Of a stretch of DNA of 64,000 nt, positions 50,071 through 62,400 are shown piece after piece. Below the pieces are notes generated by a model. The model saw nothing but the letters and a program-made list of their open reading frames with translations, did no database searches and was not told where the DNA came from. The stretch spans positions 106,266,198 to 106,330,197 of the forward strand of contig OX377202.1 of assembly GCA_947396885.1 (NCBI GenBank). Reading direction: 5' to 3'. Positions within the stretch are counted from its first letter, which is position 1; the number at the start of each line of letters is the position of its first letter. The translations under genes and the position numbers were made by a program. The DNA is from Heligmosomoides polygyrus polygyrus. Its lineage: Eukaryota; Nematoda; Chromadorea; Rhabditida; Heligmosomidae.

Positions 50071-50248
50071 TTGCCTGCTTACAATCGCAACAAATGTATT
50101 TTTTGTTTTTTTTTGTGACTTTTCTTGTTTAGTCCCATGTTGCTCTGTAGGAGCCGCTCGGTAAGTCTCAAGTGGATTTGATACATATAACACTTTTTAG
50201 TTATGTGACCCCCAGGAGTAGGATAGATCCCAATAATGCTTATGAAGG

Positions 50249-50510
50249 ATAAAGGATAAAAGACGACGTTACTCAATCCCTTTTGGGATGCGCCACGCAT
50301 TCTACTTCCACGGGATGTCGCGGAGGCGATTTGAGTGCGTATTTGGCCACACAATGACTTGCGGTGGCCAGCCAATGAATAAGTCAGCGCTTTATCCTTC
50401 CCAGACAAGTCTGGTACCAATTCACCGACCCCGGAAGGATGGAAGGCTTGGTTGGTCTGGGCGGACGGGTGTAGCGCAGTTGGAGGAGGCGCCGACTGTC
50501 GCCTGCACCC
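50249..50510 (-). mobile_element. tRNA-derived SINE, family C, copy 4, joined to an opposite head
   Basis: The minus-strand body runs to about 50465. Then a plus-strand head (GGTGTAGCGCAGTTGGAGG) starts, forming a head-to-body chimera. Confidence 0.6.
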
Positions 50511-50699
50511 GATACACCAGTGCTTATAACATTAAAATAGGGACAAATTCCATGAACAACGACCAGAGGAATATTGTGAAGAACTCGCCAAGTCGATTCC
50601 ATGGAGAATCCTTAGCACTGCATTGCATCCGGCGTGAGATCTTCTGTGACGACACAAGCTTTGTCGCATGTGCACACCTGAGAAATACCCTCTAATAGA

Positions 50700-51230
50700 A
50701 CTTTCGAAAGGGCTTGACTGTGCACTGTTCAGTGGAGAAGATTGTCATCGAGCTGTCGAGTGTCAAGATTGATATAGATCCCCTATTCAGCCTAGTCACC
50801 CTTCGGATGGAGAAAGATGTGGGTGAATGAGGTCGTCCCTACGGGTCAGCCCCTCCGCGACCCGGTTGGCGCCCTCCGGGGTCAAGCTAACAGAGGTCGG
50901 CAAATGGAGTCAGCTCCTGGGTTACGGCCCCGTCCCTCCTTCATGTTGATTGCGGGGTTCTGAACGCAATCCACAGCGCCTCCAGGGTCCTGTGTGTTAC
51001 GATGTCGACCTCGTGAGCCAGGATCGTCACCGCCTCCCAATCACTTCACTGCCTTCTGAGCTATCTGTGATCCGTAACTGTGATCGAAATTTTTAAAAAA
51101 TGCCACTATCTCAATGATCCATTTATGCAGCCTCCGAGAAGATAACGACTCCGGATTATCCGAACAGGCGTCAGATCCAACGTATATGGAACAATCATTC
51201 ATTCCGCTTAGATGTGATTGACACTCAGGT
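50700..51230. other. GC-rich intergenic stretch, not identified
   Basis: Contains CCTCCGCGACCCGGTTGGCG and a diverged GGATTATCCGAACAGG repeat piece. Could be 5' sequence of a retroelement, but no coding evidence. Confidence 0.35.
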
Positions 51231-51329
51231 CTAATGGCGGTTACGAAAGTTCGTCTTCTTGTACATATGTGTTTTTCTTTTCAATTATTTCTTTTAACGG
51301 GTCTTATATGCACCGCTTCATGCCACCAG

Positions 51330-52860
51330 CTGAGGAAGCAGGAATCAGAAGTTGCTCATGCCATCAGAAGGATGAAGCCGGGCACTGCTCCCGGACCGGA
51401 CGGCATTTCTGCTGATCTCCTTCGTGCGGGTGGCAGTGCCCTCTGCTCACTTCTTGCCAAGCACTACAACCACTACCTTCGACTTGGTAGGATTCTGGAC
51501 TCATGGAAGGAGTCGAAAACAGTTCTAATCTTCAAAAAAGGTCAGCAGGAGGATATCAACAACTATCGACCCATCAGTCTTCTCTCGGTTGTGAACAAGA
51601 TCTTCACCAAGATATTGCTTTTGCGCAAGGAGCGCTGCTTGGATGAACATCAGCCAGTGGAGCAAGCAGGGTTTCGCAAGGATTTCTCCTGCATGGACCA
51701 TATTCAGACTGTCTCACAGCTCATCGAGAGGAGCCGCGAATACCACCTCCCACTTGTCCTTGTCTTCGTGGATTACCGGAAAGCGTTCGACTCTGTGGAA
51801 ATCAACGCCGTTTTGAACGCACTTGTGCACGCTGGTATACCATCGCCCTACATCCGACTTCTCGACGAATGCTTCTCGAACACATCGACTACCATCCAGC
51901 TGTTCGATCGAAAGCTTAAAATTCATATCGGGAAAGGAGTACGGCAGAGAGACACGATTTCTCCCAAGCTATTCACAGCGGCACTCCAGGATGCCATGAA
52001 AGACTTGAACTGGGACGATAAAGGCTACCTTGTCGACGGTAACGGATCAGCAACCTTCGCTTCGCCGACGATATTGTTCTCATCTCTACCAGCACGGCAG
52101 AGGTCGAGGAAATGCTGAACGAGCTCAATGTGGCAGGTATGAAGATTGGATTGGACATGAATATGTCCAAAACACAATTTATGGTCAACCAGTGGTGTGA
52201 CACCGGACTCGTAAGGTTAAATGGAGTCGCTCTACAACAGGTCGACTCCTACGTCTATCTGGGAAGAGAGCTGAACATGGATAACGACCTCGCTCCTGAA
52301 ATCGCCCGCAGGAGACGCGCAGCATGGGCAGCCTTCAGTTCGATTCGCGAAGTCACCGATCAGGTCAAGGATGCCGGCCTCAGGGCCTCGATATTCAACG
52401 ACTCCGTACTGCCTGCGATGTGTTACGCGACGGAAACCTGGCCCGACAACAAGACAATCGCCAGAGCGATGCAAACGACGCATCGTGCACTGGAGAGGTG
52501 TCTTCTGAGGACAAGCCTTCGTCAGCAATGGCAAGAAGGCCTACGAAGCTCGGAGCTAGGGGAGAAGTCGCAATTAGCAGACCCGCTGCAGTACATGAAG
52601 AAGTCCACATATCGCTAGGCCGGACACCTGCTTCGACGAACGGACGATAGATGGAGTCTCCGTGTCACAGAATGGCTCCCGAGAGACCATAAGAGACCAC
52701 TGGGACGACCGCCAACGCGATGGGCAGACTCATTCTCAAGATCTTTCAGAGAGCGGAGGCTGCCTCACCGGATGCAAGCAGCCAGAGATCGAGCGGTCTG
52801 GAAGAGTTGTGGTAAATATGCCCTGTTCTATGGCCGAATAGACCACAACCAGATCAAACA
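51330..52860 (+). pseudogene. RTE-type non-LTR retrotransposon, 5'-truncated reverse transcriptase
   Basis: Begins inside the RT domain: RMKPGTAPGPDGISADLLRA, NNYRPISLLSVVNKIFTKIL, VFVDYRKAFDSV. The catalytic box FADDIVLIST is only readable after a frame shift near 52045. The next frame continues VAGMKIGLDMNMSKTQFMVN to about 52618, and a third frame carries the RTE C-terminus GHLLRRTDDRWSLRVTEW and GRPPTRWADSF to about 52850. The endonuclease domain is missing. Typical dead-on-arrival copy in the intergenic region between two converging genes. Confidence 0.85.
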
Positions 52861-53409
52861 AGGACACCAGTTCAGAACAAACTTTATCGTAACGCGAAAA
52901 CAACCACTACAAAGGAAAACTTTGCCCAAAAACGACGATCAATATCGATGAGTGTCTCGGAAATAATATATGTAACAGACGCTAGACATCACCTGCTTCT
53001 TCTTTTTCTTCTTCTTGCTTTTAGGAAATTGACATAACATTTATAATCTAAAGACGAGAAAGCTCGCCAGAGGTGCGTGATGTCCAACTCATTGAAACCG
53101 TATAGCGCAGATGGAAATCTATATGTTTGTGTATGTATGTAATGTGACGCAGCAATAAACAACAACACGCGCGAATGAACATCATCCTCTTCTCGCCTTC
53201 TCACCGATGCCTAGAACTAACAACGACAATCAGTCATACAGCGCAACTTCTCCGATTAATGTACCGCGGCGACGAAACAACAAGAATTACAACCACATGA
53301 CTACTCAAGCGCCCACTTCGAGGACTGCAGAGGTTAGAGGAGACAGGAGACGGAACAAAGGGGGTGATAACAGGGCACGGAGGGGGGATAAGAGCCACCG
53401 GATACCGCT

Positions 53410-56400
53410 TCACACCACATCCTTCCTTCTCCTCTCACGCTCCTGCTGCGTCGGCGGAGGCGGCGTGCCTTTCCTGTGCAGCACGTCGATGTACTCGTCC
53501 AGAATCCGGTCGCGCTCCTGCGAGTGGTTCTCCGACATGCGCATCCATCGCTTGTCATTCTGAACAGGAGTTTGCAAACCTCATTCGTACTCAGGTAGCG
53601 GCTCGGTGCAACACTGTCGCGCGTTAGGGCCCCTTCATACTTTAAATCCCAATTCCCAATTAATTTCGATTTTTCTTCACCCATTCGGTACCGATCACAT
53701 GCGCTAATCGATATCGATTTTCCGCGCATCCTATTCGATGCCGGCCTTGCCGCCTTAATGATCTGGACTTTATAAATCGCCGCCTAATCGGTGTCGATTT
53801 TCCACAGATCCTAAGCGATACCGCTTTCCCGCTTGCTAATTTATATCGATTTTCGATCCATCCTAGTTGATATTGATGCCACGCGCTGACTAATCGATTG
53901 ACTGTTCTCACCATCTAACAATAAAGGTCTGTCCATACTTCGCGACGGGAGCGATTGGTCGGCAAGAAAAATCATACGTATCACATTTTCGCCGAGCGAT
54001 TGCCCAGAAAAATCGATACCTATGATTTGCCCGGCCGAAAAATCGCTCCTGTCGCTTTCTTCGCGAAGTATGAACAGGCCCTTGGATGGTGCGTACAACC
54101 TATCGATATCGATTAGCCACCACATAAATCAATATGGACTAGGATGCACGGAAGATGACACCGATCGGATACAAAATCTATATCGATTAGTTTGTGAGAA
54201 CAGTTAGTCGATGTCGATTAAGTAGCGATAACAATGAATCGATATCGATCAGTGAGCACGTGGCATCATTATCGACCAGGATTCACCGAAGATCGATATC
54301 AATTAGCAAGCGGATGAAAGCAGTATCTGTCTGTAGAGTTGCTGAGCTCTTCACAAGGTTGGTAAACGACTTTATTGGCGGCTAACGTTTCGGCTGGATC
54401 GCCTTCTTCAGAGCCTGAAAGGGTCAAGTCAGTTAGGAGTTACCCCACCAAACATCTCTTCAACCTTACAAAATTCAATGTCAAATTTTTGGAAGCCTAA
54501 ACAAAGGAGAGAATCCGAGTACCGTACCTCACCACAGTCCACTGAAGGACCAAAGGAAGCCGCACAAGGTAAGCTGGGGTACGGGACAGCACCTACCCCA
54601 GGTTAGAATGCGAGACTGAGGTAGGGCTTGAGTTCGCGCGCTATATACAGGCATTCCCCTTTCCGGTTGACCTTGGGACCCCTGGAGTAGATCCAGAACG
54701 CCTCAAGGGCTTTGCGCGCCGACGTTTGAACCTCGCGTCCCAGAACCCTCACTCCAACTCCAAAATCCTCCCCTCCATGACAATTGATCCTGTGGTAGCC
54801 TAGGGCAGTGGATGCTCTAAGCTTCTCCTTGCCATCCAGATGCTCCTTAATCCTCACGTGCAGAGGACGGCCAGTTTCGCCGATGTACTCCTCGCCACAC
54901 GCTTGACAGGAGATCAGGTAGACTATACCCGATACGGTGTAGTCGCCTTCCTTTCCCCCTGGGCAAACCACACAATTCGGGGTCCCACAAGTGCGGTCAT
55001 ATAGTCGATTGCGGACCAACCTGGTCTTAAGGTTGTCAGGTGGAAGATCAATGACCGCAACCACGTTTTCTAGCCCAGATCTCCTCAGGCACTTCCGTAT
55101 AGAAGTGCTCACTTCATCGGAGACGAAAGGCACCAGAAATGGAATTTTCGTAGTTGGAGTAGTGCCGCTTTCCTGAACTGCCCTCCCCCTGGGTCTGAAT
55201 GAGGGTTTACGGAGAGAATAGCCGTTGAGAACGGCTATCTCCCGAGCCACCTCCAGGGATTCATTCCGCTCACCTTCTCCGGTACACACACTAGCTGCCG
55301 TTCGGAACATGTTCCTCACTACCGCTTCCTTTGTCCGATGTGGGTGTGCCGATCGACTATGGACAATTATGTTTTTGCAGCTGGGCTTTCGATACCACTT
55401 GGTGATATAGCTATTCCCTGCCAGCTGAACTTGAACGTTGAGGAAAGGGAGCCAGTTCCCACAAGGCTTTTCCCTTGTGAGTTTGATGTATTCGGACTGG
55501 CTGTTCATAATCTCAAAGCACTTGTCCATTTCGTATTGTGTGGCGGTGACGATAAAGCAGTCATCCATATATCGGCAGTATAACAAAGGAAGCCGTGACA
55601 CCACCGGTGCCTCGATCTTTGACATGAAGGCAACGGCCAGTGTGGGTGCTAGTCGTTGTCCCATAGCCAATCCCCTTATTTGCGCAAAATACCTCCCAGA
55701 CCACCTGAAGATATTGCAAGACAGACACTCTTTAAGGAGTGTCATCAACTGACTTATGGAAAAACCAAACATGTTAATAGCTCCTTGGTGTTGGCTGAAG
55801 AGCTCGAAGATGGCTTCCATAGCGGAATCGTTTGACACATTGGTGTATAACGCCACAAAATCAAACGACTCCATGACGCAGGTGGTGCTAAGTCGCGTTC
55901 TCCGGAGGCATTCAAGGAACATGTTGGTGTTGCTAAGGTGAGCTGGAATAAATTTTAGCAGCTGGCCTAGAACTGAGTTGAGAAGCCACCCGATTTTGTC
56001 CGTTGGACCACCCACGCAGCTAACGATGGGTCTGACCTTGATGGCAGCGGGGTTGACTGAGGCCAAGTTGTCGTCTTGTGAAAACTTATGGGTCTTAATA
56101 AGTAAATATAAGACTGGACAACTAGGAAAGCAGTATCGATTTGCAGCTGTGGAAAATCAATATTGACTGGGATGCATGGATAATCGATTTCGAACAGGTC
56201 GCGCGAACAAAAAATCGCTGCCGCTTGTCTTGCGTGAAACCTAATCGACATCGATTAGCCGGCAGATAGTATCGATATCGAGTAGTATGCATGGGAAATA
56301 GATATCGTTTAAGCAGCAAGTGAAACCGCCATCGATTTGACTGCGCACTAAATCGATATTGATTAGGTGGCACTGCATAAAGCCCAAATCAATAAGGCGG

Positions 56401-59400
56401 CAAGGCTGATATCGAATGTGATGCGCGAAAAGTCGACATAGACAAGACAGTACATGAAAACTCTATCGATTAGGATGCGTGTGAAATCGTAGTCGACTAG
56501 TACAAAATCGATATCGATTAAGTAGCGTACGCAATCGATACCGAATAGATCATGAGAAATAGAAATCGTTTGGGAAGCGCGGAAAATCGATTAGGACGCG
56601 CGCAAAATCGTTATCGATTAGGGTGCGCGTGAAATCGTAGTCGACTAATGTATACGGGAAATCGATATCGATTAGTCGGTGTATGTAATCGATACCGAGT
56701 GGTCATGAAAAATAGAAATCAATTGAGATGCCCGGAAAATCGATATGGACTAGATGTCACATGGATTAGGACGCGCGCAAAATCGTTATCGATTAGGGTG
56801 CTGTGAAATCACTATTGATCAAGCAGATAAAATTCCCCGACCGCGATGCACGACAAATCGATTAGACAGCGAGTAGAACCGGTATCGATTTGGTTGCGCA
56901 CGAAATCGATATCGATTACATTACATATGAACCCCGTATCAATTTGGATCAATTGGCAAAATCGTTATCGCCGGCCTCCATATTGTTCCGCTACCCTGTA
57001 GAATAGAAGCTGATCGAGACCTATACTTTACTGACCTCCAAAACCGCCAGAATGTCCTTCAAATGCTGCTCGTTCTCCTCGATCATCCGTTTGCTCTTGT
57101 ACGTGATGATCTTCGTCTCTTTGAGCAGATCTTTGAACTCTCGCACGGCATTGTCGTGACGCATCTCTTGCCAGTCCCTGTAGTCCCGCTCGACCTTCTG
57201 AAATATAACGCGTTCTTTAAGTGGCCACGGAAACGCTTTTTCTCACTCGACTTACCCTCTCGCTATTGCTGGCCACCTTCGAGAACGTCTCCTCTTCATC
57301 CTGAATAATTCGTCGCGCATCCTTCCACCGTGTTTGCGTGGTGATCTTCGGATGATCGTCCAGCACAGCGAAGAACGCATCCCTTCGTTTCTTCTCGAGA
57401 TTTCTAAAGAAGCAACGGCTTACGGAAGTCACTACAAGCACTTTGCGAGCTCGGATGGCCTCGAACTCACCGGACATGTTCGTTGAACGCACTCTCCTTC
57501 TTCTCTTTATCCAACAGATCACATTCTGCATAGCGTTCGTCCTTACGTAGTACTCGTCTGGCCTCATGCCATGTGGCCTCGGCTGATTTCACCTAAAGAA
57601 ATCTCTCTCTTTATACCTACAAATGAATCTCAATGGTATAGTTTATACTACTGCCGCTTTAGCGACTAATCGAAGTAAGAAATCGATATTGATGGATTTC
57701 ATTCGGCGACTGAAGTAAGAACCCCTAAAGCCCTGTTTATACTTCGTCGCGGCGCGATGCGATGGCCAGGCAATGAGGCCAAATTGATCGATCGCGTCCC
57801 ACAATCAATATGGACACTATACGTGGCGTCGCGTCGCGCCGCGACGAAGTATAAACGGGGCCTAAGAGGGGATGCTCGACTCCTCTTCACTCACCAAATC
57901 GACGAGCAGCGCATTGAATCGCTCATGATGCTCCTGCAACCGATGTCGCTCGCTTTCCAGATCGCGTTCACGGAGCTTATCGCCCAATTCGGCTTCGACC
58001 TGAACATCTCGGCTTGATCTACACCTCGTCTGAGATAAAAATAGGGTAAAACCTACTTCTCTCTGACGAGCAGCAATTGCAGCGTCAGCGGCCAGGCGTT
58101 TCTCACGTTCAGCTTCCTCTTCGATGTCCTAAACGAGACATGGAGTTAAACTTTGTCGTACTTTATATTGATTGGCCGCAGCGAGCGACAGCATGAGTTG
58201 ATCGATATCGATTAACCAGCGCAAAGAATCGATATCGATGACCTCCGCGCGTCGCGTCCTCAGAGGTTGAAGCAGGAAACACCCTTCAGGGGTAGATTAC
58301 TCTTAAGGCGCTGCGTCATGCGGCACTACGAAAACGATCGATATTGATTTACCAGCGCGAAGAATCGATGTCGATGACCGCTGTGCTACGTCCTCAAAAG
58401 TTGAAGTAGGAAACATCCTTTAAGGACGGTTTACACTTGATCAGCTGCGTCACTCGGTGTTACGAAAACGATCGATATCGATTAGCCAGCGACAAAGATC
58501 GATATTGATGCCCATCGTTGTGTCGTCTCCTCAGAAGTTAATGTATGGAACATGCTTTAGGGACAGTTTACACTTGATTCGCTACATCACCCGGCACCAC
58601 GAAAACGATCGATTGATATCGATTAGCCCGCGCGAGGGATCGATATTGATTACCACCGTTGTGTCGCTTCCTAAGACGTTGAAGTAGGAAACAACCTTTA
58701 GGGGCAGTTTACACTTGATTCGTGCGTCACGCGGCACTACGAAAACGATCGATATCGATTAGCCAGCGGGAAGAATCTATATCGATTAGCTAGCGCGAAG
58801 GATCGATACTGACGATTCCTCCCAGTGAACGAAGAATTGAACTCCTCCAAGCATGACTGAGGGCTTGTCCAATGTCCGTGGCGGCTGTGCCAGGTCGCTC
58901 GTGGCTCGTGCAATGTATGCATATCGATTTTTTCCGAATAATCAATTCGCACACATTACCAGGGCGTGCGACCAAGTCGCTGCCGTCGCGGACTATAAAC
59001 AGGCCTTCATTCGCATCTAGACGGATTTCATGCCTCAGTCATCGGGGGATGCAACACGAAGAGAACTATCGATGCTGATCCTGGGCTGATTAATCGATAT
59101 CGACAGTTGCCGCAGTGTCACACGTTAAGGTATAAACCTTTCATAGAGCTTTCATGCTTCCACCTACAAGGAGGCAATGAATCGAAAATAAAACTATCGA
59201 TTCTGAGCTGTCCAATCAATATCGATTGGCCTCACATCGCCCCACCAAATAGCTACTTGAGTATAAACCCTGCTTCGGGATCGTTTCTACCCCATTTCTG
59301 CACTAAACTCACCGAAAGGCTCTCATCGCCGAGCTTTTCGACATGATCGCGGAACATCTGCTCCCTTGACGACGAGCTCTCTACGGCCTTGAAGCGTTCA

Positions 59401-62400
59401 TCGTTCTCGAGCAGTTTCTTGGCAGTGGACCACTTGGTCTTCCTCGTGAAGCTTGTCTGCTCGGCCAGCAGCGCCATAAACTCTTTCTTTGCCTGAAAAA
59501 CGGGAATTAGATGCCGAAAAGTGAATGTCTTCTGCTCTTTCGGAAGTTGTAGACAATTAAGGCCACAGACAGGCACCAACCGACCTTCTCCTTTTTCTCT
59601 CGACGCTCTTCCTTCTCCTTCTTGTGCAGCTCGCCAACAAACTCATTGAACAGATCCTCACGATCGCGCATCTTTTCGACCGCTTTGAAGCGAGGATCTT
59701 TGCCGAATTTCGATCCGAACGAGGAGAACGATGACCTGCAATGTCCACGCCTATAGAATTAAGGACGCGGTATAAACCCTCCGAGAATTCTTCAGAACCA
59801 GTCGGGAAAAACGTTTGATAAATTGAGAAAAGCACTCACTTTCCGTGCAGCTCAGCTTCCGCCAGCAACTCCTGGAACTTCTCCTTGGCTTCTTTCATGC
59901 GGCGTTTCTTCTCGGCTCGTTCCTGCTCCAGTTTTTCGCGCACATACGCATCGAAGCACTGAATCCAAATGGAAATTCGACATAGGGCGCAAACCACAAC
60001 ACGATACAGAAAGAGTTAGGCCACTTATTTAAGACAAAAAAGGCTATTGTCGTGATGGAATCTTCACAATCATTTAGCGTTTTAAAATGAAGATCGCGTC
60101 ATGCACTGGGCTAGCTCGCCGCGATTTTCGTCTATTTGATAGTGTTGACACTGTTTGCTTGAAACAACGACATGAGGATTAGTTTGTTTTTATAACTGTT
60201 CTTATTGTATCGTTTGCACCTGTGTTACTAAACGAAAACGGAACTCTTCCCTTCAATCAAATAACAATCGCGACGAGCTAGGCAAGTACATGGCGCGACC
60301 TTTTCACTTGAAGCACCAAATAATTGCTGGTTTCCTGCGCTTTAAAGCTAATTTTAAATAAATATTTTTCCTGAAAAATAAAAATGGCCACTTGATCGAT
60401 TTAAGTGATCTCGTCTCATCGATCCAACTATGAACACTATTAAACAGGGTGTCTTAAGAATGTAGGCACTGTTTGAAAGGTGAAACTTTGCTAACAGTAA
60501 GGATACTGAAGGAGCTATGGGCTCATATAAAAGTGCACGTAAATAGAAGTCTTCTGACACGTGCACGGTATGGATTGGGTCACACTCGTCTGAATTCTTG
60601 CATTTTACAGAGTGACCCAAAATAACGCGGACAAGATTTTTCGTCATAATTATAAAACAACCAACAATTCGAGAAAACGACGACTAAATTACAACAATAC
60701 AAACATTAGGGCACATCATGTTCAAGTGGTTTCGAAGTGGCCGCCCTCGGAGCGGATGCAGAGCGCCAAACGTTTCGCGAATTTTTCGGCGAGGGGCCGC
60801 AGGTCATCAGGATACAACCGTTCCCACTCCTGGCCCAAGGATTCCTTCAGGGACTCGAGCCTGCGGTGGCGTTTGACGCCGACCCTGGCCTCTAAAATGC
60901 CCACACACTGTAGTCCATCGAATTCGAATCCGGAGAATACGGCGGCCGTTCCGAAGGCGTGATTAAGTCGGGGAAATAGGCCTTGCACCATGCCTGCGCA
61001 CTCTTCGCCCCATGTTCGGGTGCAGAGTCCTATTAGAAGGTCCAGTGGGCATCACCGAAGTGCTGGTGGGCCCAAGGAAGAACTGCGGTCTCGAGAATGT
61101 CTCGCTGGTACATATCTTCGTCGATTTTCACTCCTTTATCCACGAAAACCAGGGGTCTCGCCGCTGGCGCAGATTCCGCCCCAAACCATGAGAGATTGTG
61201 GGTTTCGGACGATAACAGAGGTGCTTGGAACCTCTGTCGGCCAGATCGTATCATTTCGGCGATTGTGCGCCTTCTCCACGGTGAACAGCTTCTCATCCAT
61301 GAACAGAATCTGTTCCCAGATACGAATTCCGGCCCATCGTCGAAAAATTCGCGAAACGTTTGGCTCTCTGCATCCGCTCCAAGGGAGGCCACTACGAAAC
61401 CTCTTGAACATGACGTACCCGAATGTTCGTATTGTTGTAATTTAGTTGACGTCTTCTCGAATTGTTGGTTGTTTTATAATTCTGACGAAAAAATCTTGTC
61501 CACGTTATTTTGGTTCACCCTGTACACTCTATTGATTGTGTTTCGCCTGAATACTTGCCATAATTCCTCCATAATGAAGCTGTATCGATTGATTTGTGCT
61601 TCTTCTAAGGTTTAAAGCTTAAAAACACCCACAGCTTGCTACAATATGCAGGGAGTACTAAAAAATGCAGGCACTCTTTGAAATGTTCTGACACTGCTGC
61701 TAGTGAAGCCTTTGGAGATGTTTGAGACACACACGGAAGCATAGGATAACGAAAATACTGTGACTTGCAAATGACCGAAACTGCGCCATCCATCCGTCCG
61801 AAACCTTTCATTTCAGACTCGATTGATTACACATGGGCTGAATGATTGTCACAATGTTATATGATGTTACAGGATGTTTTGTTGCGATCAAAACTCTTGC
61901 GCCAGGCGGGACTCGAACCGGCATCTTCTGCTTTCCGGGCAGCGATGTTCGCCTTACACCACCGGCGCAGTTTGACCGCACAGAACATCCGCGATATCCT
62001 CGAGGCCTGTCAGCACCCACCCGTGATACGGGATGGGCCGGTCGCTGATATCAGCATGGAGCCGGTTAAGCTGAAGACCTTACTAGTAACAATGTTCTAA
62101 CACATTTGCTTAAGCCTGGAGCGGCTGGTAGAGAGGCTATATGATGTCCTGTAACATCATATAGCCTCTCTACCAGCCGCTCCAGGCTTAAGCAAATGTG
62201 TTAGAACATTGTCACAATGTTGTTATTACTTGGCCACGTTAAGCTGTGCAGTGCTTCTTTTAACGGTTAGAACTTGACAGTGCGCTACAACTTCGTGCAA
62301 AATGTGGGGTATTCTACAAACCTAAGCGCTATATGAAATGCCATACCATGGTTGCATGTTAAGGCTTCACATGAAGATGTGGTGCACTGCCAAGTCGCAA

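Larger units (their letters stand above)
54357..56130 (-). mobile_element. Penelope-like retroelement (RT + GIY-YIG), 5'-truncated
   Basis: Same strand as tcer-1 and inside its last intron. Protein similarity starts near 56130 with the Penelope-type YLLIKTHK motif, and the 3' untranslated part runs to about 54357 with AATAAA (minus strand, near 54375). The 5' part upstream of the RT fingers is missing. Confidence 0.8.

Noticed and set aside
51234..51330. N-terminal leader of the RTE frame as a signal peptide
   Set aside because: RT similarity starts inside the domain; the hydrophobic start is chance sequence upstream of the 5' truncation.
61899..61968. Functional tRNA gene
   Set aside because: The D and T stems are mispaired and the same tail follows other copies, so it is a SINE head.
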